Shown: positions 27,972 to 37,140, counted from the stretch's first letter. The stretch: DNA of 64,000 nucleotides from Nonomuraea sp. NEAU-A123 (GCF_018603905.1 NZ_JAHFZZ010000036.1:33234-97233), one strand, 5' to 3'. Numbers and translations: made by a program. The notes: a model not told the origin generated them from the sequence alone.

Positions 27972-28011
27972 TCTCGGGATCACGGGCAACCCCTGCATTC
28001 CCGGCGACAAG

Positions 28012-28027
28012 TCACCATAATTGGTGA
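28012..28027. promoter_or_regulatory. Inverted repeat upstream of the pseudokinase gene
   Basis: TCACCA-taat-TGGTGA is a perfect 6-bp inverted repeat 35 nt before the chosen start of the pseudokinase gene. It may be an operator, but the binding protein is unknown. Confidence 0.35.
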
Positions 28028-28062
28028 TCTACGGCCTGGTTGTGCCGGGAGGAGAAATCCGC

Positions 28063-30162
28063 ATGCCGGAATTCGCAGCGCTGCGCGAGGAAGACCCCAT
28101 TCACGTGGGTGAGTACCGGCTGATCGGACGGCTGAGCCCGGACGTGTTCGTCGGATTCGTCGGAGGGGCGAACCCCGAGGACGCCCCGGAGCCGCCCAGC
28201 GGTGCCGCGGAGCTCGTCGTGGTGAAGTTGCTGGACCCGGAGGTCGATCAGGAGCGCTTCCTGCGCATGATCGAGCCCTTCCAGGAGGTCTCCGCCTTCT
28301 GCACGGCCCAGGTGCTCGGGTCGGGGCTGCTGGACGATCGGCCGTACGTGGTGAGCGAGTACATCGACGGCCCCACGCTGGAGCAGGCGACCGCGGCGGG
28401 CACGCGGCTGCGGAACTCGGCGCTGCACCGGCTCGCGGTCGGGACCGCGACCGCGCTGGTGGCCATCCACCAGGCGAACGTCGTGCACGGCGACATCCGG
28501 CCCGGCAACGTGGTGCTCGGCCCTGACGGGCCCCGGCTGATCAATTTCGGCATCGGCCGGGCGATGGCGGGCACGGCGTCCGCCACGACCCGCAAGGTGG
28601 ACGTTCCCGCCTTCACCGCGCCCGAACGGCTCGGCGGGGCCCCGGCGGAACCGCCGGCCGACCTGTTCTCCTGGGCGGCGACGTTGGTGGCCGCGGCGTC
28701 CGGCCGCTCGCCCTTCGACGGCGGCTCGATGGCGGGCACAGTCAACCGGATCACCAACGGCGAGCCGGACCTGCCCGACCTCGGGGACCTGCGTGAGCTG
28801 GTGCTGGCCTGCCTGGCGAAGGATCCCGCGCTGCGTCCCACGTCGAGCGACGTGCTGCTGCGGCTGGTCGGGGAGACCAACTTCCTGACCGCGCGGCTGC
28901 CGCCGCCGTCCGGGCTGCCGTACAGTCTGCCGCCGCCGCGATTACCGCCGGACTCGCAGCCGCCTTTATCGCCGGACTCGCCACCGCGGTCACTGTCGCC
29001 GTCGGTCGGGCAGGATTCGGCCGGCGTCGCGGCCACTGTGCCGGTACGGCGGGGCCGCGGGGTGCTGATCGCCGTGGTGGCCTTCCTCGCGGGGGCCCTG
29101 GTGTCCGGCGTCGGCGTCTACACGCTGCCTCGCCAGCCGATCGTGGTGGCGTCCGGCCCGTCCGCACCCCGTCCGTCCGGGGCGGTCCGATCCGAGGCCG
29201 GTACGAGCGTGCCCACCTCGGTCATCACCGCCGCGCCTCTGATCACCCCGAGCGTGACCAGCGCGCCGGTCGCCAGCGTCGCGCCCAAGGCCGACAAGGA
29301 CGTCAAGCTCGCCGACATCGACGCCATCCTGCACGAGAACTCCGCCGACCCCGTACGGCTGGCCGCCTACCTCCAGGTCAAGAGGCCGTTCAAGGCGTTC
29401 GCCAGGGACCGGACCGGCCAGTTCAAGGAGGTCGGCCTGGCCGAGGAGCCACGCGTGTCGCCGATGGGGGACTGGGTGGCGCTCAACCCGTGGGTGAAGT
29501 TCCAGACCTCCGACATGGATCACGTGCGGTTCACCAACCTGAACACCAAGGAGTCCTTCACCGTCAACACGGTGAAGAAACCCGCGCAGACCTGGTCTCC
29601 CGCCTGGTCGCGGGACGGCGGGCGGCTGCTGCTGTCGATCATGAACGCCAAGCGGGACCGGATCACCGGCTTCGTGGTCGTCGACGTGCGGGCGCGCACG
29701 GCCACTGTCGTGAAGACGCAGTACAGCGACGCCAGCAGCCTGCCGTTCGCGTTCACCCCGGACGGCAAGATCGCCAGAGGCTACAACAGCATCAAGAGCC
29801 ACGGCATCGAGACGTACGACATGTCGGGAAAAGTCACGCACAGCATGCACTGGGTGGGCAGGCCCCGTGACGTCTCCTGGTACTCCCCGTCGGGCAAGCA
29901 GTTCATGACGGTCTGCCCCACCGGCAAGGAGGTCTGCATCTGGGACGCCACGACCGGTGACCGCAAGGCCACCGTGCCCGACATCAAGGACGACTCCTAC
30001 CTGCTCGGTTGGTTCGACGAGGACCACATCCTGGTGCAGGAGAGCGCCAAGAAGGGCCGGGCCCAGGTCGAGATCGTCGACTTCTTGGGCAAGGTCGAGC
30101 GCGTGCTCGTGGACCTCGCCCCGAACAACAGCGCCCGGCAGTTCGGGCCCAAGGCTCCGTGA
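28063..30162 (+). CDS. Membrane kinase-like protein, predicted pseudokinase with extracellular propeller
   Basis: This 699-aa protein has a kinase fold whose catalytic motifs are degenerate. The glycine loop is GRLSPDVFVGF instead of GxGxxG, HRD is HGD (142-144, in VHGDIRPGN) and DFG is NFG (161-163). Lys55 and the activation-segment APE remain. A Pro-rich linker and a membrane helix (GVLIAVVAFLAGALVSGVGVYTL, near residue 335) lead to an extracellular repeat region with blades such as PRVSPMGDWVALNPW and PAWSRDGGRLLLSIMN, suggesting a TolB/WD40-like propeller. The ATG at 28063 follows GGAGAAA. Its stop overlaps or abuts the next kinase start. It may act as a ligand-sensing or regulatory partner; loss of activity is predicted, not shown. 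Confidence 0.88.
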   Translation: MPEFAALREEDPIHVGEYRLIGRLSPDVFVGFVGGANPEDAPEPPSGAAELVVVKLLDPEVDQERFLRMIEPFQEVSAFCTAQVLGSGLLDDRPYVVSEYIDGPTLEQATAAGTRLRNSALHRLAVGTATALVAIHQANVVHGDIRPGNVVLGPDGPRLINFGIGRAMAGTASATTRKVDVPAFTAPERLGGAPAEPPADLFSWAATLVAAASGRSPFDGGSMAGTVNRITNGEPDLPDLGDLRELVLACLAKDPALRPTSSDVLLRLVGETNFLTARLPPPSGLPYSLPPPRLPPDSQPPLSPDSPPRSLSPSVGQDSAGVAATVPVRRGRGVLIAVVAFLAGALVSGVGVYTLPRQPIVVASGPSAPRPSGAVRSEAGTSVPTSVITAAPLITPSVTSAPVASVAPKADKDVKLADIDAILHENSADPVRLAAYLQVKRPFKAFARDRTGQFKEVGLAEEPRVSPMGDWVALNPWVKFQTSDMDHVRFTNLNTKESFTVNTVKKPAQTWSPAWSRDGGRLLLSIMNAKRDRITGFVVVDVRARTATVVKTQYSDASSLPFAFTPDGKIARGYNSIKSHGIETYDMSGKVTHSMHWVGRPRDVSWYSPSGKQFMTVCPTGKEVCIWDATTGDRKATVPDIKDDSYLLGWFDEDHILVQESAKKGRAQVEIVDFLGKVERVLVDLAPNNSARQFGPKAP

Positions 30163-30164
30163 CC

Positions 30165-32213
30165 ATGGAACCGCGCCCCTTGCTCACGGGCGATCCCGCC
30201 CAGGTGGGGTCGTACCGTGTCGCGGGCCGGCTCGGCCAGGGCGGCCAGGGGGTCGTCTACCTCGGCGAGTCGGCCGACGGGGGGCGGGTCGCGATCAAGC
30301 TGCTGACGCGCGCGGCCGGGGAGGAGGACCGGGCCGGGTTCGCCAAGGAGATCGAGCTCGCGCGGCGGGTCAAGGCGTTCTGCACGGCGACCGTGCTGGC
30401 GACCGGCGAGCTGAACGGCGTCCCGTACGTCGTCAGCGAGTACGTCGACGGGCCCTCGCTCGCCAGGGTCCTCGCCGAGCGGGGGCCGCTGCGGCAGGCC
30501 GAACTGCGTCGTCTGGCGATCGGCAGCCTGACCGCGCTGGCCGCCATCCACCAGGCCGGCGTGGTGCACCGGGACCTCAAACCGGGCAACGTGCTGCTCG
30601 GCAGGGACGGTCCCCGGGTGATCGACTTCGGTATCTCGCGGGCGCTGGACTCCAGCGAGCTGACCGGCGACCACCTGGTGGGCACCCCGCCGTACATGGC
30701 TCCCGAGCAGTTCGGCGGCGTCGGCTCCGGGCCGCCGGCGGACCTGTTCGCCTGGGCGGCCACGGTGGTGTGCGCCGCGACGGGCAAGCCGCCCTTCGGC
30801 TCGGGCGACCTGCCGTCCGTGCTCAACCGGATCCTGACCGCGGAACCGGACCTCGGCGACCTGCGGGGCGACCTGCGTGACCTGGTGGCCCGCTGCCTGG
30901 CCAAGGACCCCGCCGCCCGCCCGACGGCCGCCCGCGCGCTGCTCACCCTGCTCGGCCACCCGGTCCCGCCACAGGGCCTGCTCACCGAGGGCACCAGATC
31001 CGCCTCGCCGCCCTCCGCCGGAGCGCGAATCGGTGAGGCGCCCTCTGAGTCGTCCCCTTCGACATCGGTTCCCGGGCGGCGCTTCGGATGGCGGCGGCTC
31101 GCGCTGGTCGGGGCGGCCGCCGCCGCGGTGCTGGTGGCAACCGTGGCGGTGACCGTCACGATCAAGCTCGCCCGTACGACGACCGTGACGGGCACGGCAG
31201 GGACCGCCACCGCCACGGTTGCCACCGCCACCGCCACCGCCACCGGCCCGAGCGGCAGCCCATCCGCGGCGTCATCCGGCGCGCCGACGGTCTCGGTCGA
31301 CGAAGTGATCCCCACGACCGCGACGACCACGGCGAAGATCCCCGAAACGAAGATCACCTTGCACGAGAACCCCGCCGACCCCGTCTGGGTCAGCTCCGCC
31401 TACGGGGTCCTGCCGCTGGGTGGGGGCGCTCCGGCCTATGTCCGCGACGCCAAGACCGGCAAGTTCGAGTACTTCGGGAACTTCCAGCAGCCGACGGTCT
31501 CACCGCACGGCACCTACGTGGCCGCCCTGTCCACCACGACGCTGAACCGTACCGACTACAACACGATCAGGCTGGTCACCACGGCCACCGGTGAGGACGT
31601 GGAACTCCGCACCGCCGACAAACCCGGCGACACGATCGGCACGGCGTGGAACGCGGATGGCCGTCACCTGCTCATGACGATCTACACCGGCAAGGCGGAC
31701 TCGCGGACCATGGCGGGGTTCGTGATCGTGGACGCCGCGACCAAGAGCGTCCGCACCCGCCTGACGGCCGGAGGGTACAAAGGCGGCTACTCCTGGGGCC
31801 CGGACGCCTCAACCCTGATGCGTCAGGAAAGGGATGGTGCGATCAGCTTCGTCGGGCTGGACGGCACGGTGATCCGCTCCTTCCGCGGCATGGGGGACCT
31901 CATGCACAGGAGCGCCGCGACGCTGCGCATCGGGACGGAGACCGCCACGGTGTTCTCCACCGTCTGCCCGGGCAAGCCCAGGGACGTCTGCCTGTGGGAC
32001 GTGGTCACCGGCGCCAGGAAGGCCGTCGTGCCGGGAGACGAGAACACGACGTTCAGCGGCTGGCTGGACAGTGAGCACATCCTCGCCCTGGTCACCAAGG
32101 GCGGCACCACCCGCGTGGTCCTGGCCGGCCTCGACGGCAAGACCAAGCGAGTCCTGGCCGAGGGACCCGCGAAGCAGCTCAAGGCGACCAGCCTCTGGTA
32201 CAGCTGGAAGTGA
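30165..32213 (+). CDS. Membrane Ser/Thr protein kinase with extracellular propeller-like domain
   Basis: This 682-aa kinase has all motifs intact: GQGGQG (24-29), Lys45, HRDLKPGN (135-142), DFG (154-156) and APEQ. A membrane helix (LALVGAAAAAVLVATVAVTVTIKLA) is followed by a Thr/Ala-rich linker and a beta-repeat ectodomain (TVSPHGTYVAALSTTTLN, GTAWNADGRHLLMTIY, VCPGKPRDVCLWDVVTG). Both this protein and the preceding pseudokinase carry a LHENxADPV motif just before the propeller, so they are tandem paralogues. The start may be ATG at 30165 or GTG at 30159, the latter overlapping the upstream stop by 4 nt. The 3' end overlaps the convergent MerR gene by 35 nt. Confidence 0.92.
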   Translation: MEPRPLLTGDPAQVGSYRVAGRLGQGGQGVVYLGESADGGRVAIKLLTRAAGEEDRAGFAKEIELARRVKAFCTATVLATGELNGVPYVVSEYVDGPSLARVLAERGPLRQAELRRLAIGSLTALAAIHQAGVVHRDLKPGNVLLGRDGPRVIDFGISRALDSSELTGDHLVGTPPYMAPEQFGGVGSGPPADLFAWAATVVCAATGKPPFGSGDLPSVLNRILTAEPDLGDLRGDLRDLVARCLAKDPAARPTAARALLTLLGHPVPPQGLLTEGTRSASPPSAGARIGEAPSESSPSTSVPGRRFGWRRLALVGAAAAAVLVATVAVTVTIKLARTTTVTGTAGTATATVATATATATGPSGSPSAASSGAPTVSVDEVIPTTATTTAKIPETKITLHENPADPVWVSSAYGVLPLGGGAPAYVRDAKTGKFEYFGNFQQPTVSPHGTYVAALSTTTLNRTDYNTIRLVTTATGEDVELRTADKPGDTIGTAWNADGRHLLMTIYTGKADSRTMAGFVIVDAATKSVRTRLTAGGYKGGYSWGPDASTLMRQERDGAISFVGLDGTVIRSFRGMGDLMHRSAATLRIGTETATVFSTVCPGKPRDVCLWDVVTGARKAVVPGDENTTFSGWLDSEHILALVTKGGTTRVVLAGLDGKTKRVLAEGPAKQLKATSLWYSWK

Positions 32214-32658
32214 TCGTCCTCCGGCGCGAATGAACCGCTTCGTGAGCCTCTTCGAGAGAAGATCCCGCCAGAAGCGCCGCGACCCCGCTGGTGAAGTTGG
32301 AGCACTCGAAGATGTCCTTGTGCGGGCAGGCCAAGCCATGGGCGATGGCAGTACGTGCCACCTGAGCCTGGGCAATCCGTTGATCCAGCTCGGTGAGCTT
32401 ACGTTGGTACAGCTCCCGCCAGCCGTCGCCGGCCGGCGAACGAGACGCGATGAACGCTTTGATCTCCCGCAACGTGAAACCGACATCGCGCAGCAACACC
32501 ACCACACCGACCAGCTCGACCGCCGATGGCGGATAACGCCGTTGGCCTGAGACCCGGGCCGGTGCCGGGAGCAGGCCGAGCTCCTCCCAGTAGCGCAGGG
32601 CGGAGGTGGCGACACCGGTGCGGCTCGCCAGCTCGCCGATCGTCAACTGCTCATCCAT
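32179..32658 (-). CDS. MerR-family transcriptional regulator
   Basis: This 159-aa MerR regulator has the winged helix at residues 5-70 (LTIGELASRTGVATSALRYWEELGLLP), a dimerisation coiled coil, and a C-terminal cluster CPHKDIFECSNF with two Cys that could bind a metal or sense redox state, somewhat like SoxR (whose Cys pattern is denser). The ATG at 32658 has no ribosome site, and a MerR-type palindrome lies immediately upstream. It is divergent from a SAM methyltransferase gene, its probable target. Signal unknown. Confidence 0.88.
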   Translation of the reverse strand: MDEQLTIGELASRTGVATSALRYWEELGLLPAPARVSGQRRYPPSAVELVGVVVLLRDVGFTLREIKAFIASRSPAGDGWRELYQRKLTELDQRIAQAQVARTAIAHGLACPHKDIFECSNFTSGVAALLAGSSLEEAHEAVHSRRRTITSSCTRGWSP

Positions 32659-32680
32659 TTGACTTCAAGCGTACTTGAAG
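32659..32680. promoter_or_regulatory. MerR-type operator/promoter between divergent genes
   Basis: TTGACT (32659-32664) overlaps the perfect inverted repeat CTTCAAG-cgta-CTTGAAG (32663-32680). A palindrome placed over a -35 hexamer is the usual geometry of MerR-controlled promoters. A matching -10 is not clear. Confidence 0.6.
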
Positions 32681-32695
32681 CCGTTGACTGCGATC

Positions 32696-33349
32696 ATGCA
32701 GACAGCAGAGACATCTCTCAAGCAACGCGCGCTCAGAAGATTGGTGCGCCAGGCGCACCACCCCCGGGGCATCGTCGGGTGGGCGATCGGCTGGATGTTC
32801 GCTCATCGCCCCTCCAACCGGCAGCGCAACATCTGGGCGGTGTCGTTGCTGGACGTGCGGCCCACCGACCGGGTGCTCGAGATCGGCTTCGGTCCCGGCG
32901 TCGCCATCGCCGAGTTCGCCGGCCGCGCCACTCAGGGCCACGTCTTCGGCATCGACCACTCGCAGGCCATGGTCCGGCAGGCCACCCGTCGCAACGCCGC
33001 CGCCGTCCGCGCCCACCGTGTGCACCTCACGCACGCCTCCGTGGAGCAGTTGCCGAACTTCGGCGATTCGCTCGATGCCATCCTCGCCGTCAACTCCGTG
33101 GGATTCTGGCCCGACCCGGTGGCGCGGCTTCGCGAGCTGCGCCGCCTGCTCCGCCCCACAGGACGCATCGCGCTCGTCAGCCAGCCCCGCTGCCCCGGTG
33201 CCACCCGGGACACCACGACCCGAGCCGCCCAAGAGCTCCATGACATGCTCACCCAGGCCGGCTTCACCCATCTCCGGGTCGAGACCCTTGAGCTCGACCC
33301 GCCGGTCGCCTGTGTGCTTGCCGACAATCCGCCCGGCATGCCGTCATGA
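32696..33349 (+). CDS. SAM-dependent class I methyltransferase
   Basis: This 217-aa methyltransferase has SAM motif I VLEIGFGPGVAIAEFA, motif II with an acidic residue in HVFGIDHSQAMV, and LDAILAVNSVGFWPDP. An N-terminal helical segment (IVGWAIGWMFAHRPSNRQRNIWAV) precedes the Rossmann core, as in methyltransferases acting on small hydrophobic molecules. The start is uncertain: ATG 32696 or TTG 32675, and neither has a ribosome site, so the message may be leaderless. It is controlled most likely by the divergent MerR gene. The substrate is not predictable. Confidence 0.85.
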   Translation: MQTAETSLKQRALRRLVRQAHHPRGIVGWAIGWMFAHRPSNRQRNIWAVSLLDVRPTDRVLEIGFGPGVAIAEFAGRATQGHVFGIDHSQAMVRQATRRNAAAVRAHRVHLTHASVEQLPNFGDSLDAILAVNSVGFWPDPVARLRELRRLLRPTGRIALVSQPRCPGATRDTTTRAAQELHDMLTQAGFTHLRVETLELDPPVACVLADNPPGMPS

Positions 33350-33602
33350 CCGCAGATAACACACCGACCAGCGACGGGTACGAGCCCACTCGCGCGCGAT
33401 GAAGCAAGTCCTCCTGCGCATCGCCCAACCCAACCAGGCCGGCGCCGCCATCGCCCGCAGCGCCGGGTCCAGCCGAGATAACCGGAATTCCGGCCGAACC
33501 CGTGCTCGACGCGGATCCGTTTCAGGTGCGGGGTCGGTACTGGTGAGCTCGCCCGTTCAACTGTCGCGCGTTATCGGCAACGTGGTGACCGTCCGTGCTC
33601 TC

Positions 33603-34290
33603 TCAGCCGGTGTGAAGGATCCGAAAGCGATCGGGTTCCGCCGGATCTCGATCAACGACTTGGATGGGCGTCCAAGCCCATTGCCAAACGCTGATGCCTG
33701 GCGTGCGGGAGAACTGGATCTGCCCGCGGGTGCCTTCGACCGCAACGCGCGGCCAGGATCCGGCGGTGCGCGCCCGGTCCGCGCCGTTCGAACGCAGCAC
33801 ATCGGCGAGGACGGCGACCGTGTCGTAGCCCTCGAAGGCGACGAAGGAGGGCGTTTCGGCTAGCCGCTCGCGGAGGGCCGTCTCGACTCGTGCGCCGAGT
33901 GGGCTGAGGCACTCGGGCAGGTAGCGCAAGAACGGGATCGCGGCGCCGTCGTCGCCCAGCAACGTCGCCCATTCGGCGAACTCCGGTTGCCCGGCCGGAG
34001 CACCGATCATGATCTCGGCGAGGCGCTGGTCGCGGCGGACGGACTTGACGATCGACACTGCCGGCTCCGGGTGGCCGACCAGAAGAAGGAGGGCTGTCGC
34101 GCGATTGTCGACGAGTTCGTCGCACACGGCCGTGGGGGCGAGCGCGCGCATGTCGAGTTCGATGACGGTGCCGCCGCGTGGAGCGAGGTAGTCCCGCAGA
34201 ATGCGGGCCCCAGATGCCCAGTAGACACTCGACTCGGCTGCTACGGCGATGCGACTGTGGCCCGCGCCGAGGACCAAGAAGATGGCCCCC
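33603..34290 (-). pseudogene. 5'-truncated substrate-binding-protein domain (LivK/Peripla_BP_6-like)
   Basis: On the minus strand, the sequence from about 34260 down to 33603 encodes the C-terminal lobe of an amino-acid/branched-chain type binding fold (SRIAVAAESSVYWASGARIL, TALLLLVGHPEPAVSIVKSV, SFVAFEGYDTVAVLADVL). The upstream part, which should hold the N-terminal lobe and signal peptide, is replaced by unrelated Arg/Gly-rich text running into the esterase gene's 3' end. No start with a ribosome site is seen. I read it as a gene remnant. A real short protein cannot be excluded. Confidence 0.6.
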
Positions 34291-34362
34291 TGCGCCCTGC
34301 CGCGCTTCGCCCCTCCGAGCTGACCACGAGGGCGCGTTACCTCGATCGCTCTCCTGGACCGG

Positions 34363-35868
34363 CTATGGCCGCGCCCGCAACGTGAGGGGGTCGAAGGCGT
34401 GCCCGGCCCACAACTCACGGGAGGTCTCCTCCGGGTACGCCGTTATGCCCGGCTCGGTGTCGATGATCCAGGTATGCCTGTTCTGCGGTTCGTACGCCGG
34501 CCAGCCCGGATCGCCGGTCGTGGCGAAGGCGATCCATGCCGCGCGGACCCGGGCCGACAGCTCTGCCGCGGCTGGTGGCGGCTCCAGCCCGATCAGCAGT
34601 CCTGCCGCTCCAGCGGTCAGGTTGCCGAACGTCAATGGCAGGCCGAGCCCGTGGCAGGCGCCGAGGGTATCGCCGCCCATGCCGGGGGCCGGCCAGGTCA
34701 GCTCGTACAGGTGGGCCCGGCCGTGCCTTTGGTGGGCCTCGGCCAGCCGGACGGAAGGCATCCGGAACATCCAGTCGGAGTGCACCAGCTCGTACAGCCG
34801 CTCCTCGTCGGCCTCCGGGTAGGCGGCCCGGTAGGCCTCCGGGTCCGGGGCGAGCTCCCGCAACGCGGTGGCCGCCCGCTCGGCGGTGATCTGGCCGGTG
34901 TCGCCCCTGATGGCCATGAACAGCCGATACTCGTCGCGGGTGTGCCCCACGATCAGCTCCACATCGCGCGCGGCCCCGTCCGCCAGTAATCGCCACGGCA
35001 CCGCGGGCAGCACCTCGCCGTCCACGACCGGCGCGAACAGCGACTGGACGTACGCGACCCGGCCCCACTGCGGGAAGCCGCCCATCTTGTCCGCCACCGC
35101 GTCCCCGGCGTCGATCAGCTGCTCCGGTGACAGGCGGGCGAGTTCGTCCGCGAGCGGGGCCAGGCCCAGCTCACCGGCTACGGCGGCGGCGATGTCGGCG
35201 GCCAGCTCAGCGGAGAAGAACAGGGCCGGCACGCTCTGCGCGATCGCCCTGCGGAACAGACCGGCGGCTTGGGGCATCACCATCAGCGCCGCGATGCTCC
35301 CGGCCCCGGCGGACTCTCCGAAAACGGTGACCTGGTCCGGATCTCCGCCGAAAGCCGCGATGTTGTCGTGCACCCAGCGGAGGGCGGCCACCTGGTCCAG
35401 TAACCCGCGGTTGGCCGGTGCCCCCTGGAAGTGGCCGAAGCCCTCGGCGGAGACCCGGTAGTTGAAGGTGACCACGATGACGCCGTCCCGGGCGAGCACG
35501 CGGCCGTCGAAGACCGGGTCGCCGGACCGCCCGTACATGTAGCCCCCGCCCTGGATCCACACCATCACCGGCAGCCGGGCGGCGCCCAGGTCGGGGGACC
35601 AGACGTTGACCGTCAACCAGTCGCCGTCCGCACTGTCCGCGCCGGACGCGCCCAGCAACCTGGACTGCGGCGGCGGCGGCCCGAACGCGCCGGCCTCGCG
35701 CACCCCGTCCCACGGCTCGGCCGGCACCGGTGCGGCCAGCCGCAGCGCGTCCACCGGCGGGCGCGCGAACGGCACGCCGCGGAAGACGGCCACGCCATCC
35801 TCCACCCGCCCACGCAGCCTTCCCGTGGTCACCCGGACCTCCGGGTCTGCGGATCCGATGGCGCTCAT
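34363..35868 (-). CDS. Type-B carboxylesterase
   Basis: This 501-aa alpha/beta hydrolase of the carboxylesterase/cholinesterase family shows the N-terminal GRLRGRVEDGVAVFRGVPFARPP, an oxyanion region IQGGGYMYG (Gln replacing the usual His), nucleophile GESAGAGS (Ser near 187) and a C-terminal His in LGACHGLGLPLTFG. The ATG at 35868 is preceded by GAGGAG. The frame continues 73 codons upstream without a ribosome site, so that part was left out. It probably hydrolyses carboxylic esters. There is no signal peptide, so it is cytoplasmic. Confidence 0.93.
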   Translation of the reverse strand: MSAIGSADPEVRVTTGRLRGRVEDGVAVFRGVPFARPPVDALRLAAPVPAEPWDGVREAGAFGPPPPQSRLLGASGADSADGDWLTVNVWSPDLGAARLPVMVWIQGGGYMYGRSGDPVFDGRVLARDGVIVVTFNYRVSAEGFGHFQGAPANRGLLDQVAALRWVHDNIAAFGGDPDQVTVFGESAGAGSIAALMVMPQAAGLFRRAIAQSVPALFFSAELAADIAAAVAGELGLAPLADELARLSPEQLIDAGDAVADKMGGFPQWGRVAYVQSLFAPVVDGEVLPAVPWRLLADGAARDVELIVGHTRDEYRLFMAIRGDTGQITAERAATALRELAPDPEAYRAAYPEADEERLYELVHSDWMFRMPSVRLAEAHQRHGRAHLYELTWPAPGMGGDTLGACHGLGLPLTFGNLTAGAAGLLIGLEPPPAAAELSARVRAAWIAFATTGDPGWPAYEPQNRHTWIIDTEPGITAYPEETSRELWAGHAFDPLTLRARP

Positions 35869-36422
35869 GGCACACTCCTCTTCCGGGGGTGCCGGCTCCC
35901 ATAGCCAGGCGCGGCCATCTTCACCCAAACCGCGGGCCCGCCGCACCTCAATATCGAGCGGGCCGGAGTATCGGTCTCCTGGCTCGATCGCGACCGCGTC
36001 GGCCACCGGGTCGAGTTGGTGCGCATCCACCACCAAGAGCACCCGCATTTTGCCGACATCTCCGATTCCGCCGGTGACAGTCCGCACGGCGGCCTGCGCA
36101 CTGTCCGCCTCCGTGCATCGTCGCCGCCCTGCTCACTCGCTGGGGCATCAGCCAGGGCGAGCTGAGGAACCGGTGCCATGTCGGCAAGCTCGCGCCGAAG
36201 ACGTTGCTCAGCAGGGTTGCCAGAGGCTTCGCGGCCACAGATCGGCGCGAGCTGCCGTGACCCGGTTCTGAGGCGAGTACGGTGCAGCGCGAACGGCACG
36301 CGGGTCGCGCTCGCGGAGCTGGCACGCCACGGCTGGATAGCAAGCGTCGGACGGCGTGACGGGCGAGGACGGCGGCTGCCGGACAGGCTGTTCGTGGCGC
36401 ACCCAACCGCGCTGGGGTGACG
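35869..36422. other. Intergenic region without a convincing gene
   Basis: Several open frames cross this 554-nt stretch on both strands, but none has a ribosome site plus protein-like sequence. A plus-strand frame ending at 36420 carries a possible winged-helix remnant (LAELARHGWIASVGRRDGRGRR), and it stops just before the terminator at 36423, so it could be the end of a decayed regulator. Confidence 0.4.
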
Positions 36423-36462
36423 AGGAAGGGGCCCAGCCCAGAGAAGAGCTGGGCCTCTTCCT
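36423..36462. terminator. Strong hairpin terminator
   Basis: AGGAAGGGGCCCAGC and GCTGGGCCTCTTCCT form a 15-bp stem (one G-T pair) around a 10-nt loop. It lies 6 nt from the stop of the minus-strand small membrane protein and just after a plus-strand open frame, so it may serve both. Confidence 0.8.
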
Positions 36463-36467
36463 TGCGT

Positions 36468-36641
36468 CTATGGGTGGCGGTTGAAACAACCGAGCAGCCC
36501 CCACAGAACGGCGCCGCCGGCGGCGAGCCCGGTCAGGAGTGCGGCGGGCCATGTGGAGCCGTCCGCGAGCATGAGAGCGGTCGCGATGCTGGTGGATGCG
36601 ACTATCGCGAGCGCGATGAGAAGCGCGCGTTGCGTGTCCAT
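36468..36641 (-). CDS. Small two-helix membrane protein
   Basis: This 57-aa protein starts MDTQRALLIALAIVAS and contains two hydrophobic helices (residues 6-25 and about 33-50), with a GxGAAGG-like turn and a C-terminal CFNRHP. The ATG at 36641 has AGGAG 9 nt upstream, and a strong terminator follows the stop, which together support a real short gene. Function unknown. Confidence 0.65.
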   Translation of the reverse strand: MDTQRALLIALAIVASTSIATALMLADGSTWPAALLTGLAAGGAVLWGLLGCFNRHP

Positions 36642-36861
36642 ACGAACCAACTCCTATCCAACGAAGAACCCCATCCGAAGCAGGCTCCATGCGCGCGATG
36701 CGCAGTGGAGCCGTCCGGGGTGGATCCAGTAGGAGAAGGCCCTCTACCTGGCACGATACGGGGATCTCCCGTACGCGCCCACGATTTCGCGCAGTTTTGA
36801 CATTGGCGTGTCCCAAGGAAAAAACGGGTCTTACCGCGGCTGGACACCGGCATGCTCATGA

Positions 36862-37062
36862 TCAAGCCAACCTGTGAACGGTCATGCCGACCGTGTCGAT
36901 CAGCGTCTCCCACACGCTCGGCTCACGCAGCATCGCGTCGGGCAGGAACTCCCACGGCATCTTCCGCTCGGTCACCACCCTCGTAGTGACGGCCCTAGCG
37001 ATCAGGAACCGGTCCACCGACTCCGGCACTTCGCGGCGTAAGCGAGCGGACAGTCGCATCAT
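36862..37062 (-). CDS. Short hypothetical protein
   Basis: This 66-aa frame (MMRLSARLRREVPESVDRFL through TVGMTVHRLA) has protein-like composition and an AGGAAG site about 9 nt before the first ATG. I recognise no family. It is an isolated gene downstream of isocitrate lyase on the same strand, beyond that gene's terminator, so it has its own promoter if real. Confidence 0.45.
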   Translation of the reverse strand: MMRLSARLRREVPESVDRFLIARAVTTRVVTERKMPWEFLPDAMLREPSVWETLIDTVGMTVHRLA

Positions 37063-37104
37063 GCGGATCTTCCTGTTTCCAGAGCGGGTGGCGCGCACGA
37101 AAGT

Positions 37105-37140
37105 GGGCCGCGCCAGGCCGGGGGGAGTCTGGCGCGGCCC
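37105..37140 (-). terminator. Hairpin terminator downstream of isocitrate lyase
   Basis: GGGCCGCGCCAG (37105-37116) and CTGGCGCGGCCC (37129-37140) form a perfect 12-bp stem with a 12-nt loop, 53 nt beyond the aceA stop. Confidence 0.7.

Noticed and set aside
33399..33863. Plus-strand frame after the methyltransferase gene
   Set aside because: Arg/Ser/Gly-rich, no ribosome site, and it overlaps the recognisable binding-protein remnant on the other strand.
35869..36087. N-terminal extension of the carboxylesterase
   Set aside because: No family similarity and no ribosome site; GAGGAG before ATG 35868 fits the conserved start.
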